Positions 1 through 6,456 of a stretch of DNA of 6,456 nt are shown one piece after another. Source of the stretch: an uncultured Clostridium sp. (GTDB taxonomy: Bacteria > Bacillota > Clostridia > TANB77 > CAG-508); contig USAE01000071.1 in NCBI GenBank assembly GCA_900552655.1, forward strand, positions 1 to 6,456, read 5' to 3'. The position numbers and the translations under genes are program-made. Below the pieces are notes generated by a model. The model searched no databases and was not told where the DNA came from. It saw nothing but the letters and a program-made list of their open reading frames with translations. The stretch's first letter is position 1, and every line of letters begins with the position of its first letter.

Positions 1-2913
1 TCTATTTTTTGCATATTTTAATATATCTTTCTTTTCTAAATCATTTCTAGAATTACTACTTAATATGTCTTTTTTATTTATTACATTAAATTCGAATATA
101 TCCGAATTTTTAATTTTATTTTTTAAATAAACTAATTCTATCCAATCCAAATAAGATTTATAACTTTCTAATATTTTAGAATTAATTTTTGAAGAATTTG
201 TATTTGAATATATCTCTAATTCTTTTTCCTTTTTTTCTATAGATTTTTCTAAATCTTTCTCTATTCCTGTAATAATTAATTTCTCTTTCGCTCTTGTTAA
301 AGCAACATATAACACTCTCATTTCTTCAGAAATGTTTTCTTTTTTGCTTACTATTTTTATAGCCTCTTTAGCAAGTGTTGGATATTCTATTTTTAGTCTA
401 CTATTTTCATAATTTGGTCCAAAACCAATTCCTTGGTGTATTAATATTTTCTCTTTTAAATCTTTTAAATTAAAGTTTTTGCCTGTGCTACTTAAAATTA
501 CTACTGGAAATTCTAATCCCTTACTTTTATGAATGCTCATAATTCTAACTACATTTTCATTTTCTCCAATTATTTTAGCAGAACCTAGGTCATTATTTTT
601 TAACTTTAGTTTATCTATAAAGTTTATAAAATTAAATACTCCCTTAAAGGATGCACTTTCATACTGTTTTGCTCTTTCAAAAAGCATTTTTAAATTTGCT
701 TGTCTTAATTTTCCATTTTGCATTAATCCTACATAATTGTAATAGCCTGTATCCATGTAAATTTTCCAAATTAATTCATCTAATGCTAAAAATTCACTAT
801 CTTCCCTCCAAGTATTTATCATTTTTAAGAAATTATCAATTTTATCTCTTAAACTTACATTTACCTGAATTCTGGACTTTATAACACTTTCATAAAAATT
901 TTCATATTTATCGGCTAATCTAATTTCGATTAAATCATTGTCTGTAAAGCCTCCAATCATAGACCTCATTACTGTAACAAGTGGTATATCTTGCATTGGG
1001 TTATCTATTATTTTTAAGCATGACATAATTAACTGTATTTCTACAGAATTCAAGTATTCTGTAGATGTTTCACTATAAACCGGGATTCCTAAGTCTGATA
1101 TTTCTTTTTCATATATTGGCGATAGTTCTGTCGTAGATCTTAAAAGCACTACTATATCTTTATATGTAACTTTTCTGTATCCTTCTACTTTGTCTAACAC
1201 ATAATAATTACTATTTACAAGTTCATTTATTTTTTTTGCTACATATTTTGCTTCTAAAATAGAATTCTCTACTCTTTCATCTTGTTCTACATCTTCTATT
1301 TCTTGTTCAATTTCTTTTGTATTTTCTTCTAAGTTTATTATATTTATTTCTGTTTTTCCTGCAAAATTTATATTTTCTATTTCTGGTTCTTTGTAGTCTG
1401 CACCTAAATTTAAATATTCTTCTTCTGTATAGTCTACATCTCCTAAATTTTTGCTCATAATTTCATCAAAAATTATATTTGTTGTATCTATTATATTTTT
1501 TCTACTTCTAAAATTTTTAAATAATTGTATTTTAAGATTATCTTTATCTTCTTTATTGTTTTTAAGTTTATATGTTTCATATTTATTTAAAAATAGTTCT
1601 GGCATAGCTTGCCTAAATTTATATATACTTTGTTTTACATCTCCTACCATAAATATATTATTATTTTTAGAAATTGATGTTAATATATATTCTTGTACCA
1701 TATTACTATCTTGGTATTCATCTATAGCTATTTCTTCAAATTTTTCTTGGTATTTTTTTGCAACTTCTGTTGGTATATATTTACCATTTTCTTCTTTTAT
1801 TAAAATTTTTAAAGCTAAATGCTCTATATCATTAAAATCTATAATGTTTTTTTCTAATTTTGCTTTTTTATAGTTTTCGTTAAATTTAAGAATTATTTGC
1901 TCTAAAAGATTTAATATTTTATGCATATCTTTTAAATCTTCTAAAATTTCTTTAGAACTATATATAAAAATATTATCTTTCATTTTTTTAAATTTAGCAT
2001 TTATTATATCTCTTTTTTCTTTAACCATAGTTGGTGTTTCAGAATTTATTTTTTTACTACTTGGCCATCTAATAAACGAAAAATTTCTTGCAAGTTCATA
2101 AGCTTTATCCCATGAATTTAAATTTTCTTTTAAAATTTCTAAATTTTCTATATCCATTCTTATTGCTTGTGAATGTTTTTCTAGTTCCATTTCTTCATCT
2201 AATTCTTGCTTTATTTTCTTTAATCCTAATATATTTTCTTCTATACATTCTTTGTAATTATTTAATATAACTTTTCCCCATATAGTATCTGCAAAATCTG
2301 TATTTTCTAAATCTATATCAAACATTTTTACTTTTTCTTCTAACCATTCTTCTGGAAATGGCGCACTTTGAATAAACGAATATATACTTTTTATTATAGT
2401 TTTAAGTGGTGTATCATCTTTATATGTTGTATAATTTTCTAATAATTCGAAAAAACCTTCATCTTCTTTTAGGTATAAATCTTCGAACAATGTTTCTAAA
2501 ACTTCTTCCTTTAATAATTCTATTTCTGCTGTATCACCAATTCTAAAATTAGGTGATATGTTTATTTCGTAAAAATTATTTCTTATTACATCTAAACAAA
2601 AAGAATGTATTGTACATATATTAGATTTGTTTAAAAGAGTTATCTGTTTTTGTAATCTTGTATTTGATGGCTCTTCTTCTATTTTTATATATATAGCATT
2701 TAAAATTCTTTCTCTCATTTCGCTTGCCGCAGCATTAGTAAAAGTTACAACTAATAATTTGTCTATATCTACTTCCTCAGAAATAATTTTATTTATTATT
2801 CTTTCTACTAAAACAGCAGTCTTACCACTACCAGCAGCTGCAGCTACTAATATATTTGAACCTTTTTCGTGTATTGCTTGGCTTTGCTCTTCAGTCCACT
2901 TAACTTTGCTCAT
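1..2913 (-). CDS. addA: AddA, ATP-dependent helicase/nuclease subunit A (3' end outside window)
   Basis: AddA is the UvrD-type helicase and RecB-type nuclease subunit of AddAB, the Firmicutes counterpart of RecBCD, which resects double-strand breaks in the cytoplasm until it meets a Chi site. The frame is open for 971 codons from ATG at 2913 and reaches the left edge without a stop. Visible superfamily 1 motifs, in order: Q-motif region WTEEQ (residues 6-10); Walker A AAAGSGKT (25-32) within the AddA-like string LVAAAAGSGKTAVLVER; motif Ia TFTNAAASEMRER (57-69); Walker B IDEYQD (397-402); motif III VGDVKQSIYKFR (423-434); motif IV FKNFRSR (465-471); motif V SIHKSKGLEFPVV (793-805); motif VI VALTRAK (870-876). 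The helicase is therefore complete. Family members are about 1,200-1,250 residues, so roughly 250 residues including the C-terminal nuclease domain lie off the window. The start is supported by AAGGAG at 2919-2924, five bases upstream. It sits 21 bases after pepF, probably cotranscribed. AddB, the usual upstream neighbour, is absent. Motif order and AddA-specific wording make PcrA/UvrD unlikely. Confidence 0.95.
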   Translation of the reverse strand, partial: MSKVKWTEEQSQAIHEKGSNILVAAAAGSGKTAVLVERIINKIISEEVDIDKLLVVTFTNAAASEMRERILNAIYIKIEEEPSNTRLQKQITLLNKSNICTIHSFCLDVIRNNFYEINISPNFRIGDTAEIELLKEEVLETLFEDLYLKEDEGFFELLENYTTYKDDTPLKTIIKSIYSFIQSAPFPEEWLEEKVKMFDIDLENTDFADTIWGKVILNNYKECIEENILGLKKIKQELDEEMELEKHSQAIRMDIENLEILKENLNSWDKAYELARNFSFIRWPSSKKINSETPTMVKEKRDIINAKFKKMKDNIFIYSSKEILEDLKDMHKILNLLEQIILKFNENYKKAKLEKNIIDFNDIEHLALKILIKEENGKYIPTEVAKKYQEKFEEIAIDEYQDSNMVQEYILTSISKNNNIFMVGDVKQSIYKFRQAMPELFLNKYETYKLKNNKEDKDNLKIQLFKNFRSRKNIIDTTNIIFDEIMSKNLGDVDYTEEEYLNLGADYKEPEIENINFAGKTEINIINLEENTKEIEQEIEDVEQDERVENSILEAKYVAKKINELVNSNYYVLDKVEGYRKVTYKDIVVLLRSTTELSPIYEKEISDLGIPVYSETSTEYLNSVEIQLIMSCLKIIDNPMQDIPLVTVMRSMIGGFTDNDLIEIRLADKYENFYESVIKSRIQVNVSLRDKIDNFLKMINTWREDSEFLALDELIWKIYMDTGYYNYVGLMQNGKLRQANLKMLFERAKQYESASFKGVFNFINFIDKLKLKNNDLGSAKIIGENENVVRIMSIHKSKGLEFPVVILSSTGKNFNLKDLKEKILIHQGIGFGPNYENSRLKIEYPTLAKEAIKIVSKKENISEEMRVLYVALTRAKEKLIITGIEKDLEKSIEKKEKELEIYSNTNSSKINSKILESYKSYLDWIELVYLKNKIKNSDIFEFNVINKKDILSSNSRNDLEKKDILKYAKNR

Positions 2914-2918
2914 TTTTT

Positions 2919-2924
2919 CTCCTT
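2919..2924 (-). promoter_or_regulatory. Ribosome binding site of addA
   Basis: AAGGAG on the minus strand lies five bases before the ATG at 2913, in the 21-base gap after the pepF stop. It fixes the addA start, because the conserved WTEEQ segment begins only five residues in. The gap holds no hairpin that could act as a terminator, so read-through from pepF is likely. Confidence 0.75.
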
Positions 2925-2934
2925 TTTTGAACTT

Positions 2935-4707
2935 TTAAGAACGTCCCCAAAGTTCAGCTAATTGTTTTATATCATTTTCGTAAAATTTAATTGCATTTTT
3001 ATATGTTTTACTATCTTCTAAATCTATTCCTACTGTTTTTAATATTTCTAGTGACTTTTTACTTCCACCCATTTTTAACATATTTATATATTTTTCTACT
3101 AATCCTTTTTCCCCTTTTAAAATTCTACTTGCTATATCTATTGCACAAGATATTCCTACTGCATATTTATACACATAAAAACATCTAAAAAAGTGCGGAA
3201 CTCTAGCCCAATTATATTGGTTATATTCATCTATTACTAACTCTTTTCCATAATATTTTTTTATTAGGTTAGTATATATTTCTCCTAGTTTTTCCGAATT
3301 TAAAATTTCGCCATTTTCTATTTTCGAATGTACTTCTTGTTCAAATTCTGCAAACATTGCCTGTGCAAATAATGTACCTTTTACTGTTTCTATTCTATTA
3401 TATAATATAGCAATTTTTTCTTCTTTATTTGCTAAATTCAATCTATATTGTGCAAGTAAAATTTCATTTACAGTTGATACTATTTCAGCTAATAAGAATG
3501 TATATCTGCTGTTTAAAACATTTTGACTTTTATCTGCATAATATGAATGCATTGCATGTCCGAATTCGTGTGCAATTGTTGATACATCCCAGCTTGTTCC
3601 TGTATAGTTTAATAATACATATGGGTGAACACCATATAATGGCATATTATATGCACCATTAATTTTGTTTGGTAATTGGTATGCATCCATCCAATTGGAA
3701 TTAAAAGCTTCTTTTAATTTATTTGTGTATTCTAATCCAAGTGGTCTTAATGCTTCTAATACTAATTCTTTTGCCTCTTCAATGTCTATTAATTTATCTT
3801 CTTTATCAAATGGATTTATGCTCATATCATACATATGTACTTCTGGTAAACTTAATATTTGTTTTTTTAATTTTGTATATTCATGGTTTACTAAAATATT
3901 GTTATTTACCTCACTAATTAAAGTATTATATACTTTTTCGCTTGCTTCATCTTTAATTACAGCTTTTTCTAACGAACTTTTGTAATTTCTTAATTTTGAT
4001 ATTTTAACATCTTGCTTTACTGTATTTATATATAGTTCTGCTATTGTATTTATATATTTTCCATATTGCGATACTAGTGTAGTCGCACCTTTTTTTCTTA
4101 TTTCTCTATCTTTATTTTCTAATATTTTGGCATATTCTGCTTCACTTACACTTATTTTATTTCCTTTACCATCTTCTATTGAAGGAAATTTAATCTCTGC
4201 ATTAGTTAATACTTCATAAGCATTTTCGTAGCCATTAAATATATCTGAAAACTTAGACAATACTTCTTCTATATCTTTACTTAATATATGCTTTTTATTT
4301 TCTAGAATTTCGTTTATTTCTCTTGAATATCTTTCTAATCTTTTGTCTTCATTCATATATTTTTTTAGAATACCTTCATCTATTTCTGTAAGTTCTGGTA
4401 AAATAAAAGCTGTTTTTGCATCTACTTTATTGTCTAATGCTTGCGCTTCTCTAAATAATATTATTCCTTCTTGGTCTGCCATATTTTTATTATGTTTTAG
4501 CATTGCATAAGCATATATTTTATTGTTTATTTCTACTATTTCTTCATAATTGTTATAACAATTATATATACTTTCCGAAGATTCTGCTAAACTTCCTTTA
4601 TATTTAGAAATTTCTTCTAATTTTTGCTCTATAAGTTCTATATCTTTTTTATATTCTTCTTTTCCTTTATATATATCTGTAAAATCCCATTCGTATTTGT
4701 TTATCAT
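2935..4707 (-). CDS. pepF: Oligoendopeptidase F (M3 family zinc metallopeptidase)
   Basis: This is a cytoplasmic zinc endopeptidase that cuts short oligopeptides, in this family typically of about 7-17 residues, and is thought to work in peptide recycling. The 590-residue protein has the usual family length (about 600) and looks intact. The catalytic motif HEFGH is at residues 380-384 (His380 and His384 as zinc ligands, Glu381 as catalytic base). The third ligand is probably Glu408 in the downstream segment LLAEIVSTVNE, at the spacing expected for M3 enzymes. The C-terminal segment WARVPHFFRCFYVYKYAVG, containing His505, Tyr511, Tyr513 and Tyr515, matches the PepF substrate/transition-state region. 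The first ~190 residues are the helical, acidic N-terminal oligopeptidase F region. There is no signal peptide. The start at 4707 follows the upstream stop by two bases and has AGAGGAG eight bases before it. Sister M3 peptidases (thimet oligopeptidase type) carry a different sequence around the third ligand, so PepF is the better call. Confidence 0.95.
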   Translation of the reverse strand: MINKYEWDFTDIYKGKEEYKKDIELIEQKLEEISKYKGSLAESSESIYNCYNNYEEIVEINNKIYAYAMLKHNKNMADQEGIILFREAQALDNKVDAKTAFILPELTEIDEGILKKYMNEDKRLERYSREINEILENKKHILSKDIEEVLSKFSDIFNGYENAYEVLTNAEIKFPSIEDGKGNKISVSEAEYAKILENKDREIRKKGATTLVSQYGKYINTIAELYINTVKQDVKISKLRNYKSSLEKAVIKDEASEKVYNTLISEVNNNILVNHEYTKLKKQILSLPEVHMYDMSINPFDKEDKLIDIEEAKELVLEALRPLGLEYTNKLKEAFNSNWMDAYQLPNKINGAYNMPLYGVHPYVLLNYTGTSWDVSTIAHEFGHAMHSYYADKSQNVLNSRYTFLLAEIVSTVNEILLAQYRLNLANKEEKIAILYNRIETVKGTLFAQAMFAEFEQEVHSKIENGEILNSEKLGEIYTNLIKKYYGKELVIDEYNQYNWARVPHFFRCFYVYKYAVGISCAIDIASRILKGEKGLVEKYINMLKMGGSKKSLEILKTVGIDLEDSKTYKNAIKFYENDIKQLAELWGRS

Positions 4708-4709
4708 TA

Positions 4710-5552
4710 TTAGTGCTCCTCTACATTAATCCTTTTTATTTCCTTTGGAGTAAATAATCTCACATAATATGGCTGAATTTCCGGAAAAACTTCTTTTACA
4801 AGTACAATATCACCATTAGTATCTGTAACTTTTAAATTTGGAAATGTTTTAAGCATTTTTTCATCATTTAAATATTTTTCCATAAATTCCTTTACCCCTG
4901 GTTTATTTTGAATTTCTTCATAGTCTAACAAATATTGTTGTCCGTTTTGCATTTTTATTAAACCACTATGTTCTATTCTTGCATAAAACATTCTTAATGC
5001 TGTTCCTGTATATAAACAATCTATAGCCATAAAAATTATAATTAATATTGTTGTTGTTTTTAAAACTTTCATATTAATTCTTTCTTTACACCAATCTAAA
5101 AATTTGTCTACTTTTTTATTAATATATGTCATTAAAAATATTGCAAGTACTCCCCAAAATATAGAGAAATATACACATATTCTTCCATTTATGTTAAGTG
5201 GCATATTAGAATAATCCCACCACTTTACATGTAGCATCATTTCACCAAATAAGCTGACTAAATATTCAACAACAGACCCTATTAAAAATCCACCAAAAAA
5301 TAATGAAAAGTTATTTTTATTAAAATATTGTAACATTCCTATCATTATAACTGCGCCTAAACCATATATTGCACAAAATGGTCCATATAAAAAGCTTTGT
5401 CTACTTTCTATAACGCCTTTTGTAACTAGTCCAAATAATGTTTCTATAATAAATCCTAAAATACTATAAATAATAAAATATGCAAAAACTCTCCAAATGC
5501 TCATTCCTAAAAATGTAAATTTCTTCTTTTCCTTGTTCTTTTTGTTTTTCAT
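4710..5552 (-). CDS. CmpB-like multi-pass membrane protein (putative ABC-transporter type IV family)
   Basis: This 280-residue integral membrane protein belongs to the family catalogued as putative ABC-transporter type IV (ABC_trans_CmpB, PF06541), whose biochemical role is not established. Features: a very basic N-terminus (residues 1-12, mostly Lys and Asn), then five likely membrane helices at about 20-43, 54-77, 83-107, 124-144 and 165-186. Family-like motifs include the LGFIIET segment (32-38), GPFCAIYG (57-64) between helices 1 and 2, and WWDYSNMPLNINGRIC (111-126) leading into helix 4. After the last helix comes a soluble tail (about 190-280) containing NDEKMLKTFPN (229-239). The ATG at 5552 is preceded by GGAGG at 5558-5562, five bases away. 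The stop lies two bases before pepF, so the two are very likely translationally coupled. Despite the family name there is no ATPase of its own beside it: the upstream ABC fragment is broken and has different base composition, so I would not pair them. The family is recognised from memory of these motifs. Confidence 0.8.
   Translation of the reverse strand: MKNKKNKEKKKFTFLGMSIWRVFAYFIIYSILGFIIETLFGLVTKGVIESRQSFLYGPFCAIYGLGAVIMIGMLQYFNKNNFSLFFGGFLIGSVVEYLVSLFGEMMLHVKWWDYSNMPLNINGRICVYFSIFWGVLAIFLMTYINKKVDKFLDWCKERINMKVLKTTTILIIIFMAIDCLYTGTALRMFYARIEHSGLIKMQNGQQYLLDYEEIQNKPGVKEFMEKYLNDEKMLKTFPNLKVTDTNGDIVLVKEVFPEIQPYYVRLFTPKEIKRINVEEH
4716..4722 (-). promoter_or_regulatory. Ribosome binding site of pepF, inside the upstream gene's end
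   Basis: AGAGGAG on the minus strand lies eight bases before the pepF ATG and is also the coding sequence for the last residues (VEEH) of the membrane protein. The stop codon (4710-4712) falls between this site and the pepF start, an arrangement typical of translational coupling. Confidence 0.75.
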
Positions 5553-5557
5553 TTATT

Positions 5558-5562
5558 CCTCC
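5558..5562 (-). promoter_or_regulatory. Ribosome binding site of the CmpB-like gene
   Basis: GGAGG on the minus strand lies five bases before ATG 5552. It falls in the AT-rich 24-base gap after the truncated ABC transporter frame, which shows that the gene's own translation signal survived whatever formed the junction. Confidence 0.7.
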
Positions 5563-5594
5563 ATTTAATACTAAATTTATTTTAATAGTTTTCT

Positions 5595-5612
5595 TAATAA
5601 TAATAATAATAA
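5595..5612. repeat. (TAA)6 trinucleotide tract
   Basis: Six perfect copies of TAA on the + strand, read as six TTA leucine codons in the truncated ABC frame. It is the only perfect simple repeat of this length that I noticed in the window and lies exactly where transporter homology and base composition both change. Confidence 0.95.
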
Positions 5613-5625
5613 ATTAACTAATGTC
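5595..5625. other. Junction between ~22% GC and ~45-50% GC DNA
   Basis: Of the 40 bases at 5581-5620 only 3 are G or C, while 9 of the 20 bases at 5621-5640 are. The blocks at 5941-6000 and 6001-6060 have 27 and 32 of 60, against 13 of 60 at 5521-5580 and at 3001-3060. The change coincides with the loss of ABC transporter homology. It marks either a recombination or transfer endpoint or an assembly misjoin. Confidence 0.8.
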
Positions 5626-6456
5626 GTTTTTCCTGCACCATTCATCCCGACAAGCGCCATCGTCTCCCCTACTTTGAATTTTAAACTTACATCCTTTAAA
5701 ATATACGTCTCTGTCCCCGGATAACAAAAAGAAACATGGTCAAACTCCAACTCATACTGATTATCGTCTCTTTTTTCAATCGGCAGTGTCCCTACATAAT
5801 GCATATTCGGGAGATGAATAAATTCCTCATAAGATTTCAGATACTCATTGGAATAATCAATCTCAATATGTGCTCCCATCATTTCACGGATACTGTTCAT
5901 CATCGTTATGATCGCACCCGCATACATCAGCACTTCCCCGGCGGAAACACTTCCTGCGATTGCCTTTATTGCAATATATACATAAGTGATGCCTGCCAGG
6001 ATCTGAAGCGCAAAAGCGACAGCGCCATTTCCACGTCCGGAAACTTTCGCTCTTCTCTGGAACAGTGCCATACACTTCTTTATCACATCTCCTTGAAATT
6101 TATTTATCAGATATTCTTTGAGCTGAAACAGACGGATATCCTGCGCAAACTGCTCTGAAACAATCAGGTTGACTAGATAGTCAAATAATGCATTTGACTT
6201 TTCATTTGCATGCATAGTGATTACTGTTTCCTTTCCGATCCGTTCGGAAACCTTATCTCCTAACCACAATACAAATACAAAACCAGCGATCATCACCCCC
6301 GTACTGATCAGAAACCGAAAGATACTTTCCTTCTCCCAGTCTGACTGCAGCAGCAGAAGCACGACAAATCCACTGGCAAAAACAACTTCCGTGCAGCAGG
6401 TAAAATACTTATAAATTTCTATACACTGTTCGGAGATTCCTCCATGTCCGCGCTCT

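Larger units (their letters stand above)
5577..6456 (-). pseudogene. ABC transporter permease/ATP-binding half-transporter, truncated after Walker A
   Basis: This is the middle of an exporter-type ABC half-transporter (membrane domain fused to an ATPase). The frame is open to the right edge (292 codons visible), so the gene begins outside and the GTG at 6362 is not its start. Likely membrane helices lie at about visible residues 16-35 and 40-62. A long cytoplasmic helical stretch (to about 140) follows, then another membrane hairpin (about 150-195) and a linker. The ATPase domain begins near 233 (YELEFDHVSFCYPG), with the adenine-contacting aromatic residue probably Tyr245 and Walker A GMNGAGKTT at 270-278. 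Eight residues later, homology collapses into six leucines, RKLLK and a stop. The Q-loop, LSGGQ signature, Walker B and H-loop (about 170 residues) are missing, so the product cannot be a working ATPase. Base composition (about 45-50% GC) is unlike the genes to its left. The substrate cannot be told. It may be a true truncation or an assembly misjoin. Confidence 0.85.

Noticed and set aside
533..2270. Several plus-strand open frames of 60-140 codons opposite addA
   Set aside because: They are antisense shadows of the addA frame. Their products are rich in Leu, Phe, Ile and Ser as expected from reversed Lys/Asn/Glu-rich coding sequence, and addA motifs cover the same bases.
2627..3985. Plus-strand open frames opposite the addA start and pepF
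   Set aside because: They are shadows: they lie over Walker A of addA and the body of pepF, show no family motif and have no credible context.
5563..5576. Small inverted repeat ATTTA...TAAAT between the ABC fragment and the CmpB-like gene
   Set aside because: A five-pair A/T-only stem without a following T-run is too weak for a terminator or operator and is expected by chance at this composition.
5580..5612. Possible promoter (TAAAAT-like -10 box with a TTATTA -35) on the minus strand
   Set aside because: The -35 match is only three of six and lies in the TTA repeat, where any AT-rich hexamer can be found; not supportable.
6360..6362. GTG as the start of the ABC transporter gene
   Set aside because: The same frame stays open to the window's right edge with hydrophobic, transporter-like sequence, so the gene simply begins outside the window.
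5736..6414. Plus-strand frames of 140 and 65 codons and a minus-strand frame of 63 codons inside the ABC transporter
   Set aside because: The ABC transporter frame is continuous through all of this and carries clear family sequence; the alternatives are overlapping shadows.

Overview
This window looks like a piece of a low-GC Gram-positive (Firmicutes) genome, most likely an uncultured or gut-type clostridium. The first ~5.6 kb is very AT-rich (about 22% GC in the 60-base blocks I counted at 3001 and 5521). Its codons end almost always in A or T, it uses the standard code with no in-frame TGA, and its genes have strong AGGAG-type ribosome binding sites. The gene families (AddA, PepF, a CmpB-like membrane protein) are typical of Firmicutes. 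I cannot assign a genus.

Everything convincing is on the minus strand, so transcription runs from right to left. In that order the genes are: (1) the broken end of an ABC transporter half-molecule (permease plus ATPase), entering from the right edge and stopping just after Walker A (6456-5577); (2) a five-helix membrane protein of the putative ABC-transporter type IV / CmpB family (5552-4710); (3) oligoendopeptidase F, PepF, a complete M3-family zinc peptidase (4707-2935); (4) addA, the helicase/nuclease subunit of the AddAB recombination-repair enzyme (2913-1), which runs off the left edge before its nuclease domain. Gaps between genes 2, 3 and 4 are only 2 and 21 bases, so they probably form one transcription unit. 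There is no obvious shared pathway: peptide turnover, a membrane protein of unknown role, and double-strand-break repair. There is no non-coding stretch longer than about 25 bases, no RNA gene, no CRISPR array and no recognisable insertion sequence.

The one real anomaly is at about 5595-5625. Base composition jumps from about 20-25% GC on the left to about 45-50% on the right. The ABC transporter frame loses its homology exactly there and dissolves into a run of six TTA leucine codons, a (TAA)6 tract on the + strand. This is either a true recombination or horizontal-transfer boundary that truncated the transporter, or an assembly chimera joined at a low-complexity tract. The sequence alone cannot decide, but the sharpness of the break and the simple repeat make a misjoin a serious possibility. 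I do not see evidence of a new multi-gene system here.
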